Assembly: GCF_001953885.1 (NCBI RefSeq)
Contig: NZ_MQUS01000006.1
Coordinates: 270,214-334,213 of the forward strand
Length of the DNA stretch: 64,000 nt
DNA from: Streptomyces sp. IMTB 2501
GTDB taxonomy: Bacteria; Actinomycetota; Actinomycetes; Streptomycetales; Streptomycetaceae
Reading direction: 5' to 3'
Shown: positions 63,605 through 64,000 of the stretch, in pieces
Layout: each line of letters opens with the position of its first letter
Position numbering within the stretch: the stretch's first letter is position 1
The notes under the pieces: model-generated
Database searches by the model: none
Told to the model about the DNA's origin: nothing
The model's input: the letters and a program-made list of their open reading frames with translations, nothing else
Made by a program: the position numbers and the translations under genes

Positions 63605-64000
<396 letters not shown>

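Overview
The window is high-GC DNA with Streptomyces gene content and codon bias: many GTG starts, ATGA/GTGA stop-start overlaps, XRE/DUF397/ATP-binding triads, a c-di-AMP riboswitch ahead of an NlpC/P60 hydrolase, and a Ser/Thr kinase cluster. Gene order (purN-purH, sucC-sucD, icmB, pcrA, NlpC/P60 genes, guaA, kinases, glpD, guaB3) follows the conserved core of a streptomycete chromosome. I see no phage, IS element, CRISPR array, rRNA or tRNA.

Left part (1-15 kb): a truncated lytic-transglycosylase-like gene, a secreted I36-type inhibitor, a WhiJ-like regulator with DUF397 and anti-sigma-like partners, the last purine steps (purN, purH), a DUF6350 membrane protein, a sigma-like protein with a C-terminal membrane segment, succinyl-CoA synthetase (sucCD), and two secreted low-complexity proteins.

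Middle part (15-33 kb): a five-gene island of a MoxR-type AAA ATPase, DUF5682 and VWA protein on one strand and a SWIM protein and DUF5691 on the other. The two arms share a divergent control region with a perfect 15-bp inverted repeat, and each repeat arm carries a match to the PafBC (RecA-NDp) DNA-damage promoter. The same motif precedes pcrA/uvrD. Between and beyond lie icmB, a lipase, an M23 endopeptidase, and two NlpC/P60 hydrolases, the first controlled by a c-di-AMP (ydaO) riboswitch.

Right part (33-64 kb): a PspC-domain two-component system with a divergent PspC protein, a broken TetR gene next to a DoxX gene, DUF4429, class II aldolase, guaA, and a chorismate mutase behind what looks like a ribosome-mediated Phe/Tyr attenuator. 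A semialdehyde dehydrogenase/GMC oxidoreductase pair follows, under a 20-bp palindrome. Then come six Ser/Thr kinase-family genes in a row, one a pseudokinase and one without a membrane segment. The window ends with glpD, a nucleotide-sugar dehydrogenase lacking its catalytic Cys, and the 3' end of guaB3.

The strongest candidates for undescribed biology are the damage-inducible AAA/VWA/DUF5682/SWIM/DUF5691 island, the aromatic leader-peptide attenuator, and the kinase/pseudokinase cluster whose members share one extracytoplasmic domain.
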